A stretch of 49,875 nt of DNA from Candidatus Coprenecus pullistercoris (GTDB lineage Bacteria > Bacteroidota > Bacteroidia > Bacteroidales > UBA932): contig DXAT01000009.1 in NCBI GenBank assembly GCA_019116965.1, forward strand, positions 1 to 49,875. Direction: 5' to 3'. The notes below the pieces were generated by a model. That model did not search any database. It worked only from the letters and a program-made list of their open reading frames with translations, and was not told the origin of the DNA. A program made the translations under genes and the position numbers. Positions 35,044 through 43,516 of the stretch are shown piece after piece (the first letter of the stretch is position 1; the number at the start of each line of letters is the position of its first letter).

Positions 35044-36540
35044 TTAAAACTCAGCTTTCCTGATAAATTCGATTGAGTCATTGATCCTGGTGTACATCAC
35101 CGTATCCTCCTCGATGAAAGGAACCTCCTTGCGGTAATCCTCGAAGAACTTCTCGATCACGGGCGAGGACTTGCCGGCACCGGCACGGTGACGGAACTCC
35201 AGGGCCTGGGCGGCGTTGAGCATCTCGATACCGAGGATCTTCTCCACGTTCTCGACCACACGCACGCACTTGGTGGCGGCGTTGGCACCCATGCTGACAT
35301 GGTCCTCCTGACCCTGTGAGGAGTCGATGGTATCCACCACGCAGGGAGTGCAGAGCTGCTTGTTCTGGCTTACTACGGAAGCAGCGGCATACTGCGGAAT
35401 CATGAAGCCGGAGTTGAGACCGGACTTGGCCACTAAGAACGAAGGCAAGCCTCTCTTACCTGATATGAGCTGATAGGTACGGCGTTCTGAGATAGAGCCG
35501 AGCTCGGCCAGGGCTATAGCCAGGAAATCCAGGGTTATGGACAGAGGCTGACCGTGGAAGTTGCCGGCGGAGATGACTTGATCCTCGTCAGGCAGAACGG
35601 TCGGGTTGTCGGTCGCGCTGTTGACCTCTGTCATGAACACGCTCTCCACGTATGCGATGGCATCCTTCGACGCTCCGTGTACCTGAGGCACGCAGCGGAA
35701 CGAATAGGGATCCTGAACTTCCTTGCCGGGGCCGTCAATCAGCTGGCTGCCCTGCAGGTAGCCGAGAATGACGCGGGCCGTCTCCATCTGACCCTTGTGG
35801 GGACGTACTGCATGTACGCCGGGAGTGAAGGGCTCCTTGCGGCCGTTGAAAGCCTCAAGTGATACAGTGGCTATCTTGTCGGCGGCTGCGGATATGTGCT
35901 CCGCCCTGATGATGCACCATACGGCGTGGGCCAGCATGAACTGGGTGCCGTTCAGCAGAGCCAGACCCTCCTTGGACGCCAGTGTCAGAGGTTTCCAGCC
36001 GAACATCTTCTCCAGCTCGCTGCCGGGATACCTTTTCCCCTTGTAGTCGAATTCTCCCAGGCCCAACAAAGGCAGGCACATATTGGCAAGAGGAGCCAGG
36101 TCGCCGGATGCTCCGAGAGAGCCTTGCTGATATACTACGGGTGTAACGCCCTCATTGAAGAAATCCACCAGCCTCTCCACCGTCTCGACTCTCACTCCGG
36201 AATAGCCGTACGACAGGGATTTGACTTTAAGGGCTATCATCAGGCGCACAATCTCCGGCCTTACCTCCTCGCCCAGACCGCAGGCATGGGACATCACTAA
36301 GTTCTTCTGAAGCTGTGAGAGCTGGTCGTTGTCCACTGACACATTGCACAGAGAGCCGAAACCGGTAGTCACGCCGTAAATGGGCGTCTTCTGGGTCTTC
36401 ATACGCTCATTAAGGTAAGCGCGGCATTTTGCGATTCTCTTCTCGGATTCCTCTCCGAGATGCAGCCTGCACTGGGGATCAAGCAGGAGCCTGACTTCCT
36501 CCAGCGAGTGGGTCAACTTATCTATGTCAAACTGTATCAT
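35044..36540 (-). CDS. hutH: Histidine ammonia-lyase
   Basis: The first enzyme of histidine degradation, releasing ammonia to form urocanate. The 498-residue protein has the self-cyclising Ala144-Ser145-Gly146 of the MIO cofactor in GSLGASGDLAPL, the YGVTTGFGSL motif and the QDHVSMGANA block with active-site residues. It begins the operon hutH-hutI-ftcD. Urocanate hydratase (hutU) should act between HutH and HutI but is not found in this window. Its start codon directly abuts a perfect inverted repeat that covers the promoter. Confidence 0.96.
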   Translation of the reverse strand: MIQFDIDKLTHSLEEVRLLLDPQCRLHLGEESEKRIAKCRAYLNERMKTQKTPIYGVTTGFGSLCNVSVDNDQLSQLQKNLVMSHACGLGEEVRPEIVRLMIALKVKSLSYGYSGVRVETVERLVDFFNEGVTPVVYQQGSLGASGDLAPLANMCLPLLGLGEFDYKGKRYPGSELEKMFGWKPLTLASKEGLALLNGTQFMLAHAVWCIIRAEHISAAADKIATVSLEAFNGRKEPFTPGVHAVRPHKGQMETARVILGYLQGSQLIDGPGKEVQDPYSFRCVPQVHGASKDAIAYVESVFMTEVNSATDNPTVLPDEDQVISAGNFHGQPLSITLDFLAIALAELGSISERRTYQLISGKRGLPSFLVAKSGLNSGFMIPQYAAASVVSQNKQLCTPCVVDTIDSSQGQEDHVSMGANAATKCVRVVENVEKILGIEMLNAAQALEFRHRAGAGKSSPVIEKFFEDYRKEVPFIEEDTVMYTRINDSIEFIRKAEF

Positions 36541-36575
36541 ACCTTTGTAATTATTTCATTCAAATTACAAAGGTA
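36540..36575. promoter_or_regulatory. 13-bp perfect inverted repeat over the hutH promoter and ribosome site (candidate operator)
   Basis: The arms 36540-36552 (TACCTTTGTAATT) and 36563-36575 are exact reverse complements, separated by ten bases. On the minus strand the upstream arm contains a perfect -7 box TACCTTTG (36575-36568), and the downstream arm contains AAAGG next to the hutH ATG. A repressor dimer here would block both the polymerase and possibly the ribosome. No clear TTTG stands at the ideal -33 position. The regulator is not identified and no hutC-like gene is in the window. Confidence 0.6.
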
Positions 36576-36587
36576 CAAAAAATATCG

Positions 36588-38486
36588 TCACTCAATCCAG
36601 ATAAGGGGCTTTCTGCGCTCAATTTCAGACAGGATGCCATCCATATATCCTCCGAAATATCTTCCGGATACGACAAAGGCCGGAAAATCCGGAGCCGGAG
36701 CGCACTGCTTCCTTTCAGAAGGATAGATATAGCGGGGCGTGACCGCATGCCTGGTCGCCGGCCTGAGTTCCGGAATCCATTCGAAGTCTCTGAGTGTCAT
36801 CATCTCCGGAGTCAGATACCATACCGGATAGGCGTCACTCTTGATATTTTCCATATAAAGTATCCGCTGCACCTGCCCGTCCTTGAGCCTTCCGGTCATG
36901 ATACGGCATTCCTTCTGGTTCATAGTCGTTATAACAGAGTCCTCGGACACATAGAATATCGCCGTGACTCCTCCCATGGCATCGAAACGGCTTATCTGAC
37001 CGTTCTCGAAATATCCTACCATCTCCGGAGACTTGATCTGGTGATAGTACCGGTTTTCCTCCTCTTCGGATATGACAAAGGCATTGGAGAACAGGAAACC
37101 CTTGTCAAGAGACTTGTCCCGAATCAGGAACTGCATGCTGTCCGCGGTAATCTGGCTGGTCGTCTCGTACCAGATGACCGGCTCCTTGAACAGTCTCGCA
37201 ATGGAGTCCAATGATGTGAACAGCAGTGAATCGCATGTCACCTGCATGTCGTCACGGAATATACGGACATGATGATATGCCTCCACAAAGTCCACCCCCG
37301 TAGTATCCGGCTTAGGCTCCAGCACTGTCGAGTCGGTCACAGACAGAGAATCGGCAGACAGTGAAAGGGAATCAGTCACAGGCGGAGCCGACAGCGAATC
37401 GGCCGCCGGCCGCCCCGAAAAAGAGGACGAGTCCTGCGGAGCCGGCTCGTTTTTGGCCAGAGGATCCACCAGCGCCTCCTCCCGGCGCGTCTTGGCCAAG
37501 GCCGCCACAACGCTGTCCACCTCGAACATCCTCTGAGTATAATAAATAATCGTATCGGCCGCCATGAATGTCGAATCCACACCGCCGTCATCGTTGTCCT
37601 CCATCATCACCAGCGCCGGCTCGCGGTACAGCTCCGCCCTGCGCGGCTCACTCCAGTACAGCAGTTTCCCTGCCAGGACTATGGCCTTGTCGACAGTGTC
37701 GAGAAGCATCACATCTCCGTAAAGCCTGGAGTCATCGAGCATCCTGTCGTAGAACAGGGAGTCACACCACACCTCATAATCACGGGTAAGGATATGGACA
37801 TCCCCCGTAAAGAAGAAATTCTCGTTGGCACGGTCATACCATCCCGAGCTGGAAGAAAGATGGTTCTCATCGTACCATCCCTTGGTATGTCCGTAGAAAT
37901 CCGCCACATTGCGGCGGGTATCGTAAAGCAGTCTGTCGCAGATGAAGAATATGGAGTCGGTAAACATCTCCACCTTGTTCACAAACTCGAATGTCTTTAT
38001 CCTGGATTCGTACTTCCCGTTGAGACTCTCGATGATATTGCCCGTGGTGTCCTTCATCGCACCACCGTGATAGAATACAGCTATGCTGTCCTTTGTATTG
38101 TAATCCAAATAATTGGTCCTCAACAGGTTTCCATCTGCATCCACAAGTTCTACCACATGACCGCGAAAACTGGCCGTGTTGGCCGGTATGACATACTTGA
38201 GGCTGTCCCCGGTAAGCACGGTATTCTCCTGCTCTATCCTGACATGACCTATCGCATCGATATACTCGTCATCCACATTCCAGTAAGCGCTGTCGCACCT
38301 GAGATAGGTATTGTTGTGAAAAAACACCGCATTGCCTGTCACCCTCCTGTACTCCCGTCCGTCTATTTCCACAAGACGGGCCCTGTCCGCGGACACCAGG
38401 CGTATCAGCGAGTCCCTCTCCTCCTGGGCCCTGCACAACGGGACAGAGAGCAACATCAGCATCATGACTATAAGCGCACGCCTCAT
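36588..38486 (-). CDS. OstA/LptA-like LPS-transport protein
   Basis: A secreted protein of 632 residues with OstA-type repeats, the beta-jellyroll found in LptA, LptC and the LptD N-terminus, which form the periplasmic bridge for lipopolysaccharide. A Sec signal (MRRALIVMMLML ... CRAQ) is followed by repeated units such as LRCDSAYWNVDDEYIDAIGHVRIEQ and WCDSLFYDRMLDDSRLYGDVML. Around residues 335-400 a low-complexity Ser/Asp/Pro linker (repeated DSLS) splits the OstA array in two. The ATG at 38486 overlaps the SurA stop as ATGA; another at 38495 is possible. It is the last gene of an envelope operon. Much longer than LptA, it may be a Bacteroidota-specific variant. Confidence 0.82.
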   Translation of the reverse strand: MRRALIVMMLMLLSVPLCRAQEERDSLIRLVSADRARLVEIDGREYRRVTGNAVFFHNNTYLRCDSAYWNVDDEYIDAIGHVRIEQENTVLTGDSLKYVIPANTASFRGHVVELVDADGNLLRTNYLDYNTKDSIAVFYHGGAMKDTTGNIIESLNGKYESRIKTFEFVNKVEMFTDSIFFICDRLLYDTRRNVADFYGHTKGWYDENHLSSSSGWYDRANENFFFTGDVHILTRDYEVWCDSLFYDRMLDDSRLYGDVMLLDTVDKAIVLAGKLLYWSEPRRAELYREPALVMMEDNDDGGVDSTFMAADTIIYYTQRMFEVDSVVAALAKTRREEALVDPLAKNEPAPQDSSSFSGRPAADSLSAPPVTDSLSLSADSLSVTDSTVLEPKPDTTGVDFVEAYHHVRIFRDDMQVTCDSLLFTSLDSIARLFKEPVIWYETTSQITADSMQFLIRDKSLDKGFLFSNAFVISEEEENRYYHQIKSPEMVGYFENGQISRFDAMGGVTAIFYVSEDSVITTMNQKECRIMTGRLKDGQVQRILYMENIKSDAYPVWYLTPEMMTLRDFEWIPELRPATRHAVTPRYIYPSERKQCAPAPDFPAFVVSGRYFGGYMDGILSEIERRKPLIWIE

Positions 38487-39844
38487 TTCACCCATCCGTC
38501 ACGTTGAAAGACACATTTCTGGAAAAGCGGGTCGATGACTATATAGGTCGTCGCCTGCTCTTCCTTGATAAAAGCCTCGACAGCGTCCATGGCCTTGCGG
38601 TTCGTCGCCATACTCTGGAGCACATTGAAATCCTCATTGTAAGTGGGTATGTGAGCCGGTATCACCTTCTCCAGCTTCAATATCTTGTACACCGTATTGC
38701 CGTTGCGTCCCTCATTGTCCGTAGAGACTATGGGCACAGATATCTCCCCTTCCTTCATGCCGCGCAGCACGGCGTATTCCGCAGGTTTGAGGTTGTCCAC
38801 AGCGATCTGCGGCGCACCGGACTGCAGATCCGCGACAAGTCCGCCATTGGTCCGCGTCGCCGGATCCTCCGAGAACTTACGGGCCGCCTGCTCGAACGTG
38901 ATGCTGTCGGCGAGCACGACATTGCGTATGGAATCCAGGCGCAAGAACGCCGAGTCCCTGTCCTGATCCGTATACCGCGGACGCAGGAGTATGTGTCTCG
39001 CATTGAACATATCCCCCTTGCGCTCTATCAGCTGTATAAGATGGAATCCGTCCGGCGTCTCCACTATCGGCGACACCTGTCCGGGCTTGAGCGTCATGGC
39101 CGCATCACTGAATTCCGGCCAGAAAACGGCCTTGGAGGCCATGCCAAGCTCTCCGCCTCTCATCGCACTCTGGACATCTTCCGAATACAGTGTGGCAAGC
39201 AGCGAGAATTTCTCACCGTCCAGAATTCTCTGACGGAACTCCAGCAGCCTCTCCCTTACGGCCAGGTTAGCCCGCTCCACATTGGGATACAGCACTATCT
39301 GACTATAACGGTACTGAGCCGGTATCATGGGCAGGCTGTCCTTGGATGCCTTGCGGTAGAAGCGCTCAACCTCCTTGGGCGTAGCCTCTCCCGCCTTCCC
39401 GGCCACAGTCCTCTGCATCTCGCTTGCGAGATTCTGCTCCATGAACTGCTCCCGCCACTCTTCCCTGAGCTTGTACAGAGGCTTTCCGAGATATTTCTCG
39501 ACATTGTCCTCACCACCGACCCTGGTCACGATATCATTGACCCTCTGGTCCAGGGCCGCCTCCACCATGTCAGGATTGACGGTAAGGCTGTCCAACTGGG
39601 CCTGGGTATAGAAGAGTTTGGTAATCATCATGTTCTCAAGGACCTCGCACCTCAGGTCCCTGTCGGTGGCATAACCGTTGTACATAAGATAGGCGGCCTC
39701 ACCCTCCACCTCGGAGAGCAGAATCGCACTGTTGCCTATCTGCGCCACCGTCTTGTCTATCACTCCCTGATATCTCTGGGCGCAGAGTTCGGCAATCGGG
39801 AATGCGGCAAGAGCGCAGACTGTCAGTATGATCTTCCGTTTCAT
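38483..39844 (-). CDS. SurA-like periplasmic peptidyl-prolyl isomerase / chaperone
   Basis: A 453-residue exported protein with a signal peptide (about 1-22), a SurA-type N-terminal chaperone domain (VIDKTVAQIGNSAILLSEVE, helical to about residue 165) and two parvulin-type rotamase domains. The first (about 170-275) has RYSQIVLYP and GGELGMASKAVFWPEF; the second (about 280-390) has ARHILLRP and NGGLVADLQSG. In the family it escorts unfolded outer-membrane proteins to the BAM complex. It follows the PpiC-like lipoprotein gene by one base and overlaps the OstA-like gene by four, consistent with joint outer-membrane assembly. Confidence 0.9.
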   Translation of the reverse strand: MKRKIILTVCALAAFPIAELCAQRYQGVIDKTVAQIGNSAILLSEVEGEAAYLMYNGYATDRDLRCEVLENMMITKLFYTQAQLDSLTVNPDMVEAALDQRVNDIVTRVGGEDNVEKYLGKPLYKLREEWREQFMEQNLASEMQRTVAGKAGEATPKEVERFYRKASKDSLPMIPAQYRYSQIVLYPNVERANLAVRERLLEFRQRILDGEKFSLLATLYSEDVQSAMRGGELGMASKAVFWPEFSDAAMTLKPGQVSPIVETPDGFHLIQLIERKGDMFNARHILLRPRYTDQDRDSAFLRLDSIRNVVLADSITFEQAARKFSEDPATRTNGGLVADLQSGAPQIAVDNLKPAEYAVLRGMKEGEISVPIVSTDNEGRNGNTVYKILKLEKVIPAHIPTYNEDFNVLQSMATNRKAMDAVEAFIKEEQATTYIVIDPLFQKCVFQRDGWVK

Positions 39845-39845
39845 A

Positions 39846-40697
39846 TTATTCCGTATATATTACAAACTTCCGTGACGCTATGGCATCATTAAGCAGATTT
39901 CGTTCCAAACCTGCCAGAAGCTCCTGTTTTCTCCTGTTGAGGATATGATTTCTTATCCGCTGACGGCAATACTCATAAGGTGCCACCGAACCGGGAGCAA
40001 CATAATCGTCAACCGATATCAGGTATGTGTATCCCATGTGACCGGCTTCCAGATATGAGCGGCTGTCAAGTACGGCGGTCATCGCCTGCAAGTCCATCCC
40101 TGTTCCCTCGGTCAAGGCATCGAGGCCCACCCACGAGTCAAACACATAATATCTTTCGGCAGATGTGTAGCACAGGTCCGCAAGCCTGGAGACATCCTCC
40201 TCCGAACGGGAACGGTACAGGGATCTTATAAGATTGAGATTCGGCGAATTGTCGCTTATCTTGATATACCACCCCCTGATCAGCGGAACATGCGTCACGA
40301 AACTGGCCGGGCTGGCATCATAACACTCCCTGTACTCCTGCTCGCTGACAACAGTGTCCAGCCTCTGCTCCACATACTGCTGCTCGTAACGGTAGACTAT
40401 CAGCTGCCTGCGGTACTCCTCGAGCTGGTCCTCCACATCCCTGTCAGCCTTGGAGAGCCGGCTCTCGGCCATACTGACCAAAAGTCTCTGCCTGGCCCAC
40501 GAGGTGATATAGCGTTCCACAACCGCAGCACTGTCCTGAGGACTAAGACCGCTGATATTCAGTGACTCGATATCGCTCCTGTACAATACATCCTTGCCGG
40601 CCCTCGCAACAGCGTCCCCGTTGAAGAGACTGTCGTAGAACCGGCAGGACGAAATCGCAAGGCAGAGCAAGCCTGCCCATAGAGCCTTTCTTATCAT
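39846..40697 (-). CDS. SurA/PpiC-related lipoprotein without a recognisable isomerase domain
   Basis: A 283-residue lipoprotein (Cys18 in AISSC). The first part, DAVARAGKDVLYRSDIESL and a helical segment ending near residue 120, resembles the N-terminal chaperone domain of SurA/PpiC proteins. The rest lacks the histidines and GG-LG pattern of a rotamase, so it is probably a chaperone without isomerase activity. It lies two bases after guaB and one before the SurA-like gene. Such tandem pairs are common in Bacteroidota; the name is by similarity only. Confidence 0.75.
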   Translation of the reverse strand: MIRKALWAGLLCLAISSCRFYDSLFNGDAVARAGKDVLYRSDIESLNISGLSPQDSAAVVERYITSWARQRLLVSMAESRLSKADRDVEDQLEEYRRQLIVYRYEQQYVEQRLDTVVSEQEYRECYDASPASFVTHVPLIRGWYIKISDNSPNLNLIRSLYRSRSEEDVSRLADLCYTSAERYYVFDSWVGLDALTEGTGMDLQAMTAVLDSRSYLEAGHMGYTYLISVDDYVAPGSVAPYEYCRQRIRNHILNRRKQELLAGLERNLLNDAIASRKFVIYTE

Positions 40698-40699
40698 GC

Positions 40700-42169
40700 T
40701 CAGCGGCTGTAGTTGGGAGCCTCACGGGTGATGGTGACATCGTGAGGATGACTCTCAATCATGCCGGCAGCCGTTATCCTGACAAATCTGGCGTTCTTCA
40801 GCTCTGCCAGATTATGCGCTCCGCAGTAACCCATTCCGGCGCGGAGACCTCCGATAAGCTGATACACCACTTCGGAAAGCGAGCCCTTGTAAGGCACCTG
40901 AGCCACGATACCCTCAGGCACGAGCTTCTTGATGTCCTCTTCCATGTCCTGGAAATAACGGTCCTTGGAGCCGAGCTGCATGGCTTCGAGAGAGCCCATA
41001 CCACGGTATGACTTGAACTTACGGCCATTGAGAATAATCGTTTCTCCGGGCGACTCCTCGACTCCGGCAAAGAGAGAGCCAGCCATGATGGTGTCGGCAC
41101 CGGCGGCCAGGGCCTTGACGATGTCTCCCGAGTAGCGTATGCCGCCGTCCGCGATGATAGGGATTCCGGAGCCCTTGAGTGCCTCGGCCGCCATCATTAC
41201 GGCCGACAGCTGAGGCATGCCCACTCCGGCGATGATACGGGTAGTACAGATAGAACCGGGGCCTATTCCGACTTTCACGGCATCCACTCCGCACTCCTTC
41301 AAGGCGAGGGCAGCCTCCCCGGTAGCGATGTTTCCGGCGATGATCTGCAGGTCAGGGAACTTCTTGCGGACAGTCCTGAGAACATTGAGCACACCTTCTG
41401 AATGACCGTGCGCCGTATCGAACACAAGCGCGTCCGGCTCGACAGTCATCAGCATCTCCACCTTCTCCACGCTCTCGGAATTGATTCCGACAGCGGCGGC
41501 CACTAAAAGACGGCCCTTGGCATCCTTGCTCGCAATGGGGTTGTCCTTTATCTTCATGATGTCCTTGTAGGTGATCAGACCGGCAAGCTTGCCGTACTTG
41601 TCCACCACGAGGAGCTTTTCGATCTTATAACGCCTCAGCAGTTCGGTAGCTTCCTTGAGATTGCTGCCGTCGGTAGTGGTGATAAGGTTCTCCTTGGTCA
41701 TCACCTCGCTGACAGGAGTCTTGGGATTGTCCTGGAAACGCAGATCGCGGTTGGTGACTATACCGCAGAGCATACCGCGGGCATCCACCACGGGTATGCC
41801 GCCGATATGGTTCTCGCGCATAAGATTGAGGGCGTCTCCGACGGTCGCGTTCTCGCGGATGGTGACGGGATCGTAGATCATGCCGTTCTCCGCTCTTTTC
41901 ACCTTGCGTATCTGCTCCATCTGGACATTGATGGGCATATTCTTGTGAATCACTCCGATACCTCCCTCACGGGCAATGGCGATAGCCAGCTCGGCCTCGG
42001 TCACGGTATCCATCGCGGCTGAGACGATAGGAGTATGGAGAGAGATGTTGCGGGTCAGCCTGGTAGTGATATCCACCTCACGGGGAAGTACATCCGAATG
42101 AGCCGGTATAAGAAGCACATCATCAAATGTAAGTCCCTCGACTACAGGAGAATTTGTATACATCTGCAT
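40700..42169 (-). CDS. guaB: Inosine-5'-monophosphate dehydrogenase
   Basis: The NAD-dependent enzyme that oxidises IMP to XMP, the committed step to guanine nucleotides. The 489-residue TIM-barrel protein has the N-terminal [11 protein letters not shown] motif, two inserted CBS domains (about 92-205), and the catalytic Cys308 in GPGSICTTR. The start is set by a good ribosome site (GGAGGG, seven bases before the ATG at 42169). It sits inside an envelope operon between a small protein gene and two SurA-like genes. Confidence 0.97.
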   Translation of the reverse strand: MQMYTNSPVVEGLTFDDVLLIPAHSDVLPREVDITTRLTRNISLHTPIVSAAMDTVTEAELAIAIAREGGIGVIHKNMPINVQMEQIRKVKRAENGMIYDPVTIRENATVGDALNLMRENHIGGIPVVDARGMLCGIVTNRDLRFQDNPKTPVSEVMTKENLITTTDGSNLKEATELLRRYKIEKLLVVDKYGKLAGLITYKDIMKIKDNPIASKDAKGRLLVAAAVGINSESVEKVEMLMTVEPDALVFDTAHGHSEGVLNVLRTVRKKFPDLQIIAGNIATGEAALALKECGVDAVKVGIGPGSICTTRIIAGVGMPQLSAVMMAAEALKGSGIPIIADGGIRYSGDIVKALAAGADTIMAGSLFAGVEESPGETIILNGRKFKSYRGMGSLEAMQLGSKDRYFQDMEEDIKKLVPEGIVAQVPYKGSLSEVVYQLIGGLRAGMGYCGAHNLAELKNARFVRITAAGMIESHPHDVTITREAPNYSR

Positions 42170-42183
42170 GCTTTTCCCTCCGG

Positions 42184-42474
42184 CTATTCTGACTTTTCAG
42201 ATTTCTTTGACACTATCGCGCTGAGCCTGTCGTACATAACATCGAGAGAGCTGAGAAGCTCATCCGTGAGATTACGGTAATATGCTTTCTTATCACCCTC
42301 GGGGTGGCTTATCCTGACAAGAGTCGCATCGCGGAGATCAAGAGCCTCATTTGCGAGACCGACTATCTGCTCCGACTTCGCCGCATCATCGGTAAAGCTC
42401 ATGCTGATAAATACATCTGAAAGGAACTCGTCTATCAGAAAATTGACATCCTTTTTAATAACTCTTAAATTCAT
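42184..42474 (-). CDS. Small conserved protein of unknown function upstream of guaB
   Basis: A 96-residue soluble protein without signal peptide or recognisable domain. It is largely helical with a charged C-terminus (KKSEKSE). It lies 14 bases before guaB and 24 bases after the NlpC/P60 gene. I recall proteins of this size in this position in other Bacteroidota but know no function. Confidence 0.75.
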   Translation of the reverse strand: MNLRVIKKDVNFLIDEFLSDVFISMSFTDDAAKSEQIVGLANEALDLRDATLVRISHPEGDKKAYYRNLTDELLSSLDVMYDRLSAIVSKKSEKSE

Positions 42475-42498
42475 AGCGCTAAATATTTAAATGTATTA

Positions 42499-43473
42499 TT
42501 ATTCCTGATTGAAATACCACGGGTGTCCGAGCACCGTCACTATCCCGGGCTCAGTGTCCTGATGCCCCAGCACACGGACAGCACCCACTATGCTCTTGCT
42601 TGTGTAGGAGTCGGGCCGTCCCGGAAGCAGGGAGTTGATTCTGACCCTAAGGGATGAATGGATCATAAGACCGTCCCCCATGCAGATACCCACATGGCTT
42701 ACGCTTCTGCCGCGTGTATCCGACGCACTCCGGCCGAAAAAGACCAGATCTCCTGCCTGCAGACTGCCGGCGACATCGCTGTAATCTATCGGCTCGCCCG
42801 TACCTATCTGCTGCGAGGCGTCCCTGAGCAGGATGATTCCGTTGAGAAAATAACTCAGCTTCACCAGGCCGCTGCAGTCCATCCCTTTCGGGGAGAGTCC
42901 TCCCCACAGATAGGGAAATCCAAGGAAAAGCCTGGCCGTAGACACGATATCCTCTCCGGACGGATCAGCCGCTTCCTCCATCCAGCTGTCGAGAGCACTG
43001 ACGCACTCATCCCGGACATACCCCTTTCTGCCGTCAGGCAACACTACCGGGACATAACCGTCATCATTGCCTGCCGGCGCCCCCAGCTCAAGGATATTGC
43101 CCATAACGCAATCCGAGATGACATGGGAAGAAGAGCACGGAGACTCCCTCACCACTGCGAAATATTCCGTGACTATAAGTCTGTCCGAGGCTCTCCACTG
43201 TCCGAACCTTTCCTCGGTAATGAGAGCCAGATTGAGTTCCGTCGTCCAGCCCGTATATCCCTCCGGCGTGACAATCGAATACCAATAGCCCTGTTTGCCG
43301 GTTACTTCCACGGGAGTGCCCATCGTAGCCTGAGATACTGTTTCCGACTGATAATCCGGAGCTTTCTTCATATCGGTCACGGACACGGACACAAGAGCCA
43401 TGCCATTCCGGGCCTCCGCCGCAAATACGGAGCACAGGACGAACGACAGAATTATGAACAAAACTTTCTTCAT
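42499..43473 (-). CDS. NlpC/P60 cysteine peptidase with N-terminal SH3 domains, secreted
   Basis: A peptidoglycan endopeptidase of 324 residues of the Spr/YkfC type that cuts gamma-D-Glu-diamino-acid bonds. A signal peptide (about 1-21, AEAR) is followed by two bacterial SH3 domains (about 25-85 and 100-160: KAPDYQSETVSQATMG, VRESPCSSSHVISDCVMG) and a C-terminal NlpC/P60 domain with nucleophile Cys200 (GMDCSGLVK), catalytic His in SHVGIC and a third polar residue His in MIHSS. It may recycle muropeptides. It is the first gene of the run down to the OstA-like gene, divergent from the DUF4105 operon, and a -7 box lies only six bases before its start. Confidence 0.93.
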   Translation of the reverse strand: MKKVLFIILSFVLCSVFAAEARNGMALVSVSVTDMKKAPDYQSETVSQATMGTPVEVTGKQGYWYSIVTPEGYTGWTTELNLALITEERFGQWRASDRLIVTEYFAVVRESPCSSSHVISDCVMGNILELGAPAGNDDGYVPVVLPDGRKGYVRDECVSALDSWMEEAADPSGEDIVSTARLFLGFPYLWGGLSPKGMDCSGLVKLSYFLNGIILLRDASQQIGTGEPIDYSDVAGSLQAGDLVFFGRSASDTRGRSVSHVGICMGDGLMIHSSLRVRINSLLPGRPDSYTSKSIVGAVRVLGHQDTEPGIVTVLGHPWYFNQE

Positions 43474-43478
43474 TCCTG

Positions 43479-43507
43479 CAAATATAGGCGAGTTTTTCTT
43501 ATTTTTG
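43479..43507. promoter_or_regulatory. Compact divergent promoter pair for the NlpC/guaB operon and the DUF4105 operon
   Basis: TATATTTG on the minus strand (43486-43479) and TATTTTTG on the plus strand (43500-43507) are perfect -7 boxes only 13 bases apart. The minus start codon follows its box after five bases and the plus start codon after nine, so both messages would have almost no leader. The -33 boxes are poor (none is an exact TTTG at the right distance). Confidence 0.5.
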
Positions 43508-43516
43508 AAATTAATT

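Noticed and set aside
38504-39892. Plus-strand frame of 462 codons opposite the SurA-like gene.
   Set aside because: Antisense to a gene with signal peptide and two isomerase domains; no independent support.
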